13,477 bases of DNA from Bdellovibrio sp. GTDB lineage: Bacteria > Bdellovibrionota > Bdellovibrionia > Bdellovibrionales > Bdellovibrionaceae. Positions 7,263 through 13,477 of this stretch are shown piece by piece. The stretch spans positions 1 through 13,477 of the forward strand of contig JAHRXB010000041.1 of the NCBI GenBank assembly GCA_019104905.1. Direction: 5' to 3'. Within the stretch, counting starts at the first letter, position 1; every line of letters starts with the position of its first letter. A program made the position numbers and the translations under genes. The notes below the pieces were generated by a model. That model saw only the letters and a list, made by a program, of their open reading frames with translations, searched no databases and had not been told where the DNA came from.

Positions 7263-8669
7263 ATGAAGTCGAGAATTCTTGTTGTCGATGACGAAGAATC
7301 AATTCGCGAGTTTTTAGAAATCATGCTTAAAAAAGAAGGGTATGAAATCACTTTGGCTGAGGATGGCCAAAAAGCGAAAGACCTTCTTGCTAAAAAAACT
7401 TTCGACATGATCATTTCCGATTTGCAAATGCCTCATGTTACGGGAATTGAACTTTTAAAGCATGTGAAGGAATCCTACCCAGATACTGTGTTCATGTTGA
7501 TCACGGCCTTTGGAACAACCGAAACGGCTGTCGAGGCGATGAAGATGGGCGCCTACGACTATTTGACGAAACCGTTTAAGATTGATGAAGTTCGGTTGAA
7601 TATTCAGAACGCTTTGCGCTCTCGTAATCTTGAAGTTGAAAATAGATCTCTCAAAAAAGAACTGGTTAAAGAATACTCCTTCCAGAACATGGTGGGGAAT
7701 TCCCCCGCGATGCATTCTATCTATGACATGATCAAAAGGGTGTCACAAACACCCACGAATGTTTTGATCACGGGAGAGTCGGGAACAGGTAAAGAGGTGG
7801 TCGCAAAGGCGATTCACTATAATGGTCCGTTGAAGGACAGACCGTTTGTGACAGTAAACTGTGGAGCCATCCCCGAGAACCTCATGGAATCTGAAATGTT
7901 TGGTCACAAGAAGGGATCCTTCACGGGTGCGGTGGCTGATAAAGCAGGTCTTTTTGAGGTCGCCGATGGCGGAACCCTGTTCCTGGATGAAGTGGGGGAA
8001 TTGCCTTTAACGATTCAGGTGAAGTTGCTCCGTGCAATTCAAGAGCGCGTTATCCGCCGCGTGGGTGCTACAGAAGACAACAAAGTGGATGTACGTATTA
8101 TTGCGGCGACGAATAGAAACCTAGAGGAAATGGTTCAAAAAGGAACTTTCCGTCAAGATTTGTTCTATCGTTTGAATGTTATTAATATTAAAACTCCGGG
8201 CCTTCGTGAGCGCCGTGAAGACATTCCTTTGCTCGCCAATCACTTTTTGAAGAAGTACAATGAGCGTTTGAATAAGAATATCGGTGGCATCAGTGCGGAA
8301 GCCATGGAGATCCTCAAAAAGTACGATTATCCAGGAAACGTTCGGGAACTGGAGAACTTGATTGAGCGCACAGTGGCTTTAGAAGGGGGCGCAACTATTT
8401 TGCCAGAGTCTTTGCCTCCGATGGTAAACACGGCTTCCGGCCGCAAGATGGCATCGTCCAATGAGATTGAAATCGGTGATGACGGTGTTGATCTTGATAA
8501 AGTCATGGGTCAAATTGAAAAAGAATTATTGATCAAGGCGATTCACTCTGCGGGCGGCGTGAAAAAGAGAGCTGCGAAACTGCTTCATATCTCATTCCGA
8601 TCTATGCGTTATCGCATAGAAAAATACAATCTCGGTGTGGTTGGCGACGACGAATTGGATGATGAATAA
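7263..8669 (+). CDS. pilR: NtrC-type sigma-54 response regulator PilR
   Basis: A 468-residue activator expected to be phosphorylated by PilS and to switch on sigma-54 promoters, classically that of pilA. The receiver domain (1-120) has acidic residues D9/D10, phospho-acceptor Asp53 (IISDLQMP), Thr81 and Lys103 (TKPF). The AAA+ domain (about 140-370) has Walker A GESGTGKE (G171-E178) and the sigma-54 contact loop GSFTGA (218-223; the usual form is GAFTGA). It also has Walker B LFLDE (D242/E243) and an arginine-finger region, FRQDLFYRLNV. A Fis-type helix-turn-helix ends the protein (GGVKKRAAKLLHISFRSMRY). GGGAG lies six bases before ATG 7263, and the 37-bp gap after pilS shows no clear promoter. 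All motifs look functional. No pilA follows, so its target promoters are elsewhere. Confidence 0.92.
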   Translation: MKSRILVVDDEESIREFLEIMLKKEGYEITLAEDGQKAKDLLAKKTFDMIISDLQMPHVTGIELLKHVKESYPDTVFMLITAFGTTETAVEAMKMGAYDYLTKPFKIDEVRLNIQNALRSRNLEVENRSLKKELVKEYSFQNMVGNSPAMHSIYDMIKRVSQTPTNVLITGESGTGKEVVAKAIHYNGPLKDRPFVTVNCGAIPENLMESEMFGHKKGSFTGAVADKAGLFEVADGGTLFLDEVGELPLTIQVKLLRAIQERVIRRVGATEDNKVDVRIIAATNRNLEEMVQKGTFRQDLFYRLNVINIKTPGLRERREDIPLLANHFLKKYNERLNKNIGGISAEAMEILKKYDYPGNVRELENLIERTVALEGGATILPESLPPMVNTASGRKMASSNEIEIGDDGVDLDKVMGQIEKELLIKAIHSAGGVKKRAAKLLHISFRSMRYRIEKYNLGVVGDDELDDE

Positions 8670-8700
8670 GATCTCTTATAGAAATTTTTAGCGAAGTGTG

Positions 8701-8732
8701 AAAAGGGAGCGGAAGCTCCCTTTTCGCTTTTT
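8701..8732 (+). terminator. Rho-independent terminator after pilR
   Basis: A perfect 10-bp stem, AAAAGGGAGC / GCTCCCTTTT (8701-8710 and 8715-8724), closes a GGAA tetraloop. CGCTTTTT follows. It begins 31 bases after the pilR stop and ends the pil transcript. The convergent minus-strand gene has its stop at 8731-8733, right at the T-tract. On the minus strand the stem has no T-run beyond its own arm, so it serves mainly the plus strand. Confidence 0.9.
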
Positions 8733-10230
8733 AAACGATTTCGGGATAGATATCGGAATAAGTTCGAATGCTATTTTCATCGACTCTTTTGTGAAGATGG
8801 CTTCTGTTGAGTTCCTCAACGTGCCCCACGCCCATGGCACCGATCACATGAGCGACAGCCTCCAGCGTTTCCTGATGAAAGTTTTTAACGCGGACTCGTT
8901 TTGTAGGTACATGAAGGCCATCATAAAGGGCTTTGTTTTGAGTGGCGACTCCCGCCGGGCACTTGTTGTTGTTGCAACGAAGAGCTTGAATGCACCCCAG
9001 GGCTAACATCATGGAACGTGCCGCATAGGTCGCATCAGCGCCAATGCAAAGAAGCTTGACGATATCAAAAGCCGTGGTGATTTTGCCGGTTGCGATGACT
9101 TTGATTTGGTCTTTGAGGTGGGCCTTTTTAAGAGCGTCGACGATGATGACGAGCGCGTCGATTCCCGGCATCCCGATATAGTTAGTAAACTCCAACGGGG
9201 CGGCTCCGGTACCGCCTTCAGCGCCGTCCACGACGATAAAGTCGGGATAACTTTTAAGATCGCGCATCAGGTTCACCAATTCTTCGAATTCTTTTTGATG
9301 GCCTAAGCAGAGTTTTATGCCGACAGGCTTTCCTCCAGAAAGCTCGCGCAATTGGGCAATGAATGAAAGCATGCCTTTCGCATCAGAGAAAGCGCTATGC
9401 GCAGGTGGCGAAATCACATCTTTTCCCAGAGGGACATTGCGGATATCCGCAATCTCTTGGGTGACCTTCTTGCCGGAAAGGATGCCACCGTGGCCAGGTT
9501 TTGCCCCTTGGGAAAGTTTAAGTTCAATCATCTTCACTTCGGGACGAGTGGCATTCTTTTTAAAGAGTTCTGGATCGAAATCTCCGACATGATTGCGACA
9601 ACCGAAATACCCTGTGCCAATTTGCCAGATGAGATCGCCACCAGGTTCTAGATGATACGGAGAAATGCCTCCTTCTCCAGTATTGTGAGCAAAACGACCG
9701 TCTTTAGCACCGCCATTGAGGGCCAAGATGCTGTTGGGAGACAGTGATCCAAAACTCATAGCTGAAATATTAAGAAGCGACATGGAGTAGGGCTGAGTGC
9801 AGAGATTGCTTCCGACCGTGACTCGTAGTGAATCCCGATCAACATGTTTTGGGTAGAGTGAATGAGTCACGAACTCATAACCTTGTTCGTAAACGTTGTG
9901 TTGAGTTCCGAAGGGGACCGTATCCAAAACCTTTTTGGCTCTTTGATAAACGACGGAACGTTGTTCGCGGCTGAAGGGTTTTCCGTCGGTATTGGATTCA
10001 ATAAAGTACTGATTGATCTCGGGACGAATCGATTCAAAAATATAACGAAGATGTCCAAAAACTGGAAAGTTGGCTTTGATAGCATGTCGCTTCTGGCGAA
10101 TGTCGCGAAACCCCAGAAGGAAAAAAGGAATAAAAAAGACCAGCGAATAAAGTCCGGGAGGCCATATCCAAACGAAAGCGATGTTTAAGATAATTGCGAC
10201 CAAAAAAGCGATATAGAACTGTATTCTCAC
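8731..10230 (-). CDS. Membrane-anchored FMN-binding glutamate synthase family (GOGAT-domain) protein
   Basis: A stand-alone version of the synthase domain of glutamate synthase, 499 residues. It lacks the amidotransferase and GXGXG domains of full GltB. Two hydrophobic helices at about 5-23 and 27-43 suggest an inner-membrane anchor with the catalytic part in the cytoplasm. The barrel domain shows LLNISAMSFGSLS, GAKPGHGG, VDGAEGGTGAAP (phosphate/FMN loops) and IATGKI. It also has the iron-sulfur cysteines C413, C419 and C424 in C-x5-C-x4-C spacing, as in GltB's 3Fe-4S site. Start GTG 10230 is supported by AAGAGG seven bases upstream. A lone TAATAT (complement of 10254-10259) may be its -10. 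A glutamate-forming activity would need a separate ammonia and electron source, and none is nearby. The true reaction is uncertain; the family assignment is firm. Confidence 0.88.
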   Translation of the reverse strand: MRIQFYIAFLVAIILNIAFVWIWPPGLYSLVFFIPFFLLGFRDIRQKRHAIKANFPVFGHLRYIFESIRPEINQYFIESNTDGKPFSREQRSVVYQRAKKVLDTVPFGTQHNVYEQGYEFVTHSLYPKHVDRDSLRVTVGSNLCTQPYSMSLLNISAMSFGSLSPNSILALNGGAKDGRFAHNTGEGGISPYHLEPGGDLIWQIGTGYFGCRNHVGDFDPELFKKNATRPEVKMIELKLSQGAKPGHGGILSGKKVTQEIADIRNVPLGKDVISPPAHSAFSDAKGMLSFIAQLRELSGGKPVGIKLCLGHQKEFEELVNLMRDLKSYPDFIVVDGAEGGTGAAPLEFTNYIGMPGIDALVIIVDALKKAHLKDQIKVIATGKITTAFDIVKLLCIGADATYAARSMMLALGCIQALRCNNNKCPAGVATQNKALYDGLHVPTKRVRVKNFHQETLEAVAHVIGAMGVGHVEELNRSHLHKRVDENSIRTYSDIYPEIV

Positions 10231-10305
10231 TTTAAGCCTCTTGCGATGGGCAGATATTAATTGTTCAAATTATTGCGTGCTGCGGACGGATCCCTGGGGG
10301 ACTAG

Positions 10306-10330
10306 GGGCAAACAGAATGATTGTTTGCCC
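10306..10330. repeat. Inverted repeat, 9-bp arms
   Basis: GGGCAAACA (10306-10314) and TGTTTGCCC (10322-10330) are exact reverse complements around a seven-base spacer. TA/TA can extend the stem past one bulged G. It lies about 76-100 bp upstream of the GOGAT-like gene's GTG, in its presumed promoter region. No T-run follows on either strand, so an operator or 5'-leader hairpin is likelier than a terminator. The rest of the 225-bp gap (10231-10455) holds no recognisable gene. Confidence 0.6.
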
Positions 10331-10393
10331 TAAGAAAAGGGAAAGATAAGAACCACGGTGGCCATCGGATGGAAGTATGAAATAGAATTCATA

Positions 10394-10423
10394 CAGTGAA
10401 GCTAACATATGTTAGCTTCACTG
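10394..10423. repeat. Perfect 30-bp palindrome (15-bp arms, no spacer)
   Basis: CAGTGAAGCTAACAT (10394-10408) is followed directly by its exact reverse complement up to 10423. It starts 33 bases beyond the stop codon of the M1 peptidase gene on the minus strand and lies about 165 bp upstream of the GOGAT-like gene. No U-rich run follows on either strand. It could be a binding site for a dimeric regulator or an atypical terminator for the peptidase gene. The sequence symmetry is certain; the role is not. Confidence 0.8.
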
Positions 10424-10455
10424 ACAAGATTCAAGCCCTGACGTTCAAGGCATCC

Positions 10456-12516
10456 TTAGAGAGATCTTTGTAAAGGTGATTGAAGCACCGGCCAGGTGCC
10501 TTTGAAAACAACCGGGCGTCCTTTGAAGACCAAAGTGCCAAAGCTTCCATAATGAGTCAGTCGACCTGCCCACTCAATAGGGTTGTTGTCTTTGCTCCAG
10601 CGAACCCAGACGACAGTTTGCTGAGGATTCGATTTTAACCGGGTAACAAGCACGCTGCTCGTCTCGTCCAATTTAAATTCTTGCCCCTCTAGGGTCATGG
10701 TCTTGTCATTCAGAGAAAAGCTCTGCTCTTGCAGTTGCGTTTTCATAAAAGACGAGAAAACCTCTTTATCGCCAATTAAAACGAGGGCTCCATTTGAGGC
10801 AAGCGTCAACGAGTCCGTCACCGTGTGGAAAGAACTTTTTCCGGAAAGGTTCTTGGCCCAGGTCTGAGCAAAGGACTCTGCCCCGGCATGGGTGGGATCA
10901 AAATAAAAATGGACTGAAGGATTGCCCAGAATGGAAGAAAGAGTGGCGGGGCGTTCTTCCAAATACAGATTTCTGAAGACATGATAATCGGAGTCCACAG
11001 AAATTTTCACCGGGCGCGAACGTGAGACTATAGAGTAGATCTGCGATTTTTCTGTCAAGCGCGCCAATTGACGGATTTCTTCGCCAGACTCCAGCTTCCA
11101 AACCACGGGAATAGAAAGTTCGTACGGATCTTCTTGAAGTTGTGAGAGCACATAAGTGGTGCTGAAAGAACCATCCAGCCACTTCATGACTTTGACGTCG
11201 GTGAGCTCAATCTGTGGAGCTCCTTTGCGATCCAGCCATTGCGAGAAGAACCCTTCCAAATTTTGATTGGTGACTTTCTCAAAACTCTTTTGGATTTCTA
11301 TGAAGGACACCTTTTGGAAGAGGTTCTGAGTATAGAAGTCTTGCAGGGCTTGTTTGAAAGTTTCTTTGCCAAAACGGAACTCCAGCATATGGAAAAACAT
11401 CATGGACTTTCCATAACCAATGGCTTGAGAGCTGGAGTTGTGACGGCCTCTGAATTCACGAACGGGAAAGTCATTGCTGGGGTTGGCTGTGACAAAATCG
11501 CTATATCCAATCAGGGCATTGAGGCGGTAACCGCGATCGTTGGCGATTTTTTCTTGTTGCCAATAATCCGCCATATAGGAAGTCAGACCTTCACACCAGT
11601 TGCCTTTTTCGTAGTCGACAAAAACACTGTTGCCCCACCAGTTATGAAGAACTTCGTGAGGAAGAGAAGAGTTAAGAATGAAGGGCAAACGAATGACCGT
11701 CGGTCCTAACAAAGTAAAGCTGGGCATTCCGTACCCGGTTTCCCAGAAGTTTTCCACCACAGTGAAAGACGAATAGGGATACGGAGAAATGGTTTCCGAA
11801 TAGTGTTCGATATAATCGGGGACCAGAGTCAAAAAGTGTTGTGCAAGGGCGGGGTCCTCTTTGCGCAAGAGCACTTGAACCTTTTTTCCGTTTTTCATGT
11901 CGACTTCGTAGTTATGAAACGGACCGGCGACAAGATAGATCTCTTGTTGAGGATAGATTTCGACAAAACGGGATGTGCGAAGAGAGTTTTGCACCTCTGT
12001 GCTGACAATCTGTCCCTGCACCAAAGAGCGCCAATCCGCAGGCGTCTGAACTGTGACATCAAAACTTTTTTGTGTATCGAGGAAGAAGGGGTACCAATAC
12101 GTGCTGCCAAACAAAGTGGCGCCCTCAGGAGAAATCAAACCCGTGCTGTCGTCGTTGAGGACGGGATCATAGATCACACCATAGAAGCTCACAGAGACCT
12201 TGTTGTCTTGGGTCCCCAGTTGTAAGCCGTACTCGACATAAGGTTCATCATTGGTTGCGGGATGCAGAAGTACGATTGAGTCATCGGTGCTGGTGACGGA
12301 GATGCGCAAATCTTTATGAAGCAAAAAGCTGACCTTGCGGGGAGAGCCCTTTGGGAATGTCAGGGTGTCTTGCGCTTTAAGCATTTTGAGACCCGGATAG
12401 ACCTCAACCAGCATTTTATGATGAAGGGGTTCGGCGTGGGTTTGCAGGGTCACGAGTAAAATAAATAAAAGGCCGATCACAATCATCAGCTTGTGAAGAG
12501 CTTGCGTTCTGGACAT
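10456..12516 (-). CDS. Exported M1-family zinc metallopeptidase
   Basis: A zinc-dependent peptidase of 686 residues. A Sec signal peptide (1-28, hydrophobic LMIVIGLLFILLV, likely cut after THA) sends it to the periplasm or beyond. An all-beta N-terminal region leads to a thermolysin-like domain with HEVLH (H287-H291) and a third ligand at Glu309 in WCEGLTSY. The candidate catalytic Tyr is Y368 (GYGKSM). The exopeptidase motif GAMEN is replaced by VVEN (253-256), where the Glu can still bind a free N-terminus. The spacing is HEXXH-x17-E; the common M1 spacing is x18. The C-terminal part (about 510-686) is not recognised. The start is supported by AGAGG upstream of ATG 12516, and a promoter is seen at 12540-12568. 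In a predator it could digest prey peptides, but that is inference. Confidence 0.88.
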   Translation of the reverse strand: MSRTQALHKLMIVIGLLFILLVTLQTHAEPLHHKMLVEVYPGLKMLKAQDTLTFPKGSPRKVSFLLHKDLRISVTSTDDSIVLLHPATNDEPYVEYGLQLGTQDNKVSVSFYGVIYDPVLNDDSTGLISPEGATLFGSTYWYPFFLDTQKSFDVTVQTPADWRSLVQGQIVSTEVQNSLRTSRFVEIYPQQEIYLVAGPFHNYEVDMKNGKKVQVLLRKEDPALAQHFLTLVPDYIEHYSETISPYPYSSFTVVENFWETGYGMPSFTLLGPTVIRLPFILNSSLPHEVLHNWWGNSVFVDYEKGNWCEGLTSYMADYWQQEKIANDRGYRLNALIGYSDFVTANPSNDFPVREFRGRHNSSSQAIGYGKSMMFFHMLEFRFGKETFKQALQDFYTQNLFQKVSFIEIQKSFEKVTNQNLEGFFSQWLDRKGAPQIELTDVKVMKWLDGSFSTTYVLSQLQEDPYELSIPVVWKLESGEEIRQLARLTEKSQIYSIVSRSRPVKISVDSDYHVFRNLYLEERPATLSSILGNPSVHFYFDPTHAGAESFAQTWAKNLSGKSSFHTVTDSLTLASNGALVLIGDKEVFSSFMKTQLQEQSFSLNDKTMTLEGQEFKLDETSSVLVTRLKSNPQQTVVWVRWSKDNNPIEWAGRLTHYGSFGTLVFKGRPVVFKGTWPVLQSPLQRSL

Positions 12517-12539
12517 GATTTACCTCTGAATCGGGGCCA

Positions 12540-12568
12540 TTTCTACGCCCGTCTTCAAGGCAGGTCAA
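12540..12568 (-). promoter_or_regulatory. Sigma-70-type promoter of the M1 peptidase gene
   Basis: On the minus strand, TTGACC (12568-12563) and TAGAAA (12545-12540) are separated by exactly 17 bases. They match the -35 consensus at five of six positions and the -10 at four of six. The predicted start point, near 12533, is about 17 bases before ATG 12516, giving a short leader with the AGAGG ribosome site. Confidence 0.5.
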
Positions 12569-12579
12569 CGGGAACTGGG

Positions 12580-12601
12580 AAAAAGGCACAAGGCGCCTTT
12601 T
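12580..12601 (-). terminator. Weak rho-independent terminator after the truC-like gene
   Basis: On the minus strand AAAAGGC pairs with GCCTTTT (12601-12595 and 12587-12581) around a seven-base loop, within a run of five T. The stem begins inside the TAA stop of the pseudouridine synthase gene. It is short and mixed AT/GC, so termination may be partial. It precedes the M1 peptidase promoter. Confidence 0.5.
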
Positions 12602-13298
12602 AAGGGCTGGGAGACAGGAAAAGATGCTGAATCTTCTTCCACTTTTCACAAGGAGGCGCTTCGATAGAGACTTTTTCGCCACTCCAGGGGTGGGTGAATT
12701 CCAGGCGGAGAGCTTTTAAGCACAACCCCTCGATTCCTATATGGTTTCTAAAGAAACGATTGTGATGGGAATCGCCGTGGACCGCGTCTCCCAAGAGCGG
12801 GTGGGAGATGCGATTAAAGTGTCGACGGATCTGATGATAGCGCCCCGTATGGGGGGTGACCTCCACCCAGGAGTAGCGGGCTGTGGGAAATTTTTTCCCG
12901 ACCGGAACGGGGAACTCAATGGTTCCCAAACGCTGAAAGGACGTTTTCGCCTCCACAAGATCGCCGGTTGAATCTAACTCCAGGGGAATTTCGATTGTGC
13001 CTGATTCTTTCACGTAACCTCGCACGACGGCGTGATAGGTTTTGTGGGTGGTTCGTTCCGTAAAAAGCTTGCAGAGTTGACTGGCAGATTGTGACGAAAG
13101 AGCAAAGAGCAAGACGCCGCTGGTACCCGCATCAAGACGATGAACGGGGAAGACGTGTTGTTTCATCATGCGACGAGCGTGATAAAGACAGATTTTATCT
13201 CGGGACACCCGATGTTGAACATTCTCATGAGGATGAACATGAAAGCCCGAGGGCTTATTGACGGCGATAAAATGTTCATCCTGATAAAGCAGTTCCAC
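12600..13298 (-). CDS. truC: TruC-like tRNA pseudouridine synthase (RluA family)
   Basis: The enzyme isomerises a uridine in structured RNA to pseudouridine; E. coli TruC acts on U65 of certain tRNAs. The product is 232 residues, close to TruC and without an S4 domain. The opening (LLYQDEHFIAVNKPSGFHVH) matches TruC's ILYQDEWLVAVNKPSGWLVH. The catalytic motif HRLDAGTSGVLL carries Asp56. The TruC-specific stretches FPVPVGKKFPTARYSWVEV, TGRYHQIRRHF and HPLLGDAVHGD are all present, which favours TruC over RluA/RluC/RluD. Start GTG 13298 is the only reasonable one, as an in-frame TAA lies 12 bases upstream. That TAA is the stop of the L,D-transpeptidase gene, so the two genes likely form an operon. 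The ribosome site is weak. A weak terminator follows the stop. The exact target position is inferred from E. coli. Confidence 0.88.
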   Translation of the reverse strand: MELLYQDEHFIAVNKPSGFHVHPHENVQHRVSRDKICLYHARRMMKQHVFPVHRLDAGTSGVLLFALSSQSASQLCKLFTERTTHKTYHAVVRGYVKESGTIEIPLELDSTGDLVEAKTSFQRLGTIEFPVPVGKKFPTARYSWVEVTPHTGRYHQIRRHFNRISHPLLGDAVHGDSHHNRFFRNHIGIEGLCLKALRLEFTHPWSGEKVSIEAPPCEKWKKIQHLFLSPSP

Positions 13299-13310
13299 TA
13301 AAAAATCCCG

Positions 13311-13477
13311 TTACGATTGTCCCGCCCAAATGTAATAAACACTGCCGCCTTTTAGTTGAGAAATAAGAGTATCGATATACTTTTCTTCCACAGCCGGGCA
13401 GCCCTGACTTCGTCCCAAGGGCGTGTATTGGGGATCGACGTACCAGGCGCCATGCACCACAATGGCGCGCTCCATAG
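13311..13477 (-). CDS. C-terminal end of a YkuD_2-type L,D-transpeptidase-like protein, 5'-truncated by the window edge
   Basis: On the minus strand the frame enters from the right edge and runs to TAA at 13313-13311. The visible 54 residues start MERAIVVHGAWYVDP, continue with LGRSQGCPAVEEKYID and end GGSVYYIWAGQS. The HGAxYV...GRSxGCPAV pattern is that of the murein L,D-transpeptidase catalytic-domain family (YkuD_2), with the catalytic Cys in GCPA and the conserved His in VHGA. The first Met is probably internal, as family members have a long N-terminal part. Such enzymes cross-link or edit peptidoglycan; predatory bacteria carry many and use some on prey walls. It sits 12 bp upstream of the truC-like gene on the same strand. 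Confidence 0.82.
   Translation of the reverse strand, partial: MERAIVVHGAWYVDPQYTPLGRSQGCPAVEEKYIDTLISQLKGGSVYYIWAGQS

Noticed and set aside
8698..9006. A plus-strand open frame starting at the pilR terminator
   Set aside because: Its first codons are the terminator hairpin itself, and the rest is antisense to the conserved end of the GOGAT-like protein.
9862..10188. A 108-codon plus-strand open frame opposite the N-terminus of the GOGAT-like gene
   Set aside because: It is antisense to a supported gene, with low-complexity composition and no recognisable motif.
11803..12225. A 140-codon plus-strand open frame opposite the M1 peptidase gene
   Set aside because: It is antisense to a protein with clear catalytic motifs. 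Its translation resembles nothing, so it is a shadow frame.

Overview
The window looks like chromosomal DNA from a Bdellovibrio-type predatory bacterium or a close relative. That placement rests on the gene set and order: ribF, an AroE-like protein, pilB, a pilT paralogue, pilC, pilS and pilR. It also rests on moderate GC and on protein similarity recalled from memory; no search was run. No RNA genes, transposons, CRISPR arrays or phage genes were seen. Both ends cut through genes: ribF at the left and a YkuD_2-type L,D-transpeptidase at the right.

Plus strand, 1-8732. The 3' part of ribF (FAD synthesis) overlaps a diverged shikimate-dehydrogenase-like Rossmann protein. After an 79-bp gap comes a tight type IV pilus block. 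It holds pilB (extension ATPase with an MshEN N-terminal domain), a full-length PilT paralogue that has lost its ATPase residues, pilC (inner-membrane platform), pilS (six-TM sensor kinase) and pilR (NtrC-type sigma-54 activator). The first four genes abut or overlap by one base (TAATG, TAATATG, TAGATG), which suggests co-translation. pilR sits 37 bp further on and ends at a strong intrinsic terminator. No pilA pilin gene follows, so PilR's targets must lie elsewhere.

Minus strand, 8731-13477. Reading 5' to 3' on this strand: a truncated L,D-transpeptidase, a TruC-like tRNA pseudouridine synthase 12 bp behind it, a weak terminator, then a promoter and an exported M1-family metallopeptidase. 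Next is a 225-bp intergenic region with two inverted repeats, one of them a perfect 30-bp palindrome. Last is a membrane-anchored GOGAT-domain protein (FMN-binding glutamate synthase family), which converges on pilR.

The most notable item is the PilT paralogue inside the pilus operon. Its Walker A lysine, Walker B glutamate and both His-box histidines are replaced, yet the frame is intact, full length and translationally coupled to pilB. This suggests a conserved pseudo-ATPase that regulates or scaffolds the pilus motor. PilB's MshEN domain keeps the exact 24-5-24 residue layout of a c-di-GMP receptor but with altered key residues. Together they point to unusual control of the pilus motor in this lineage.
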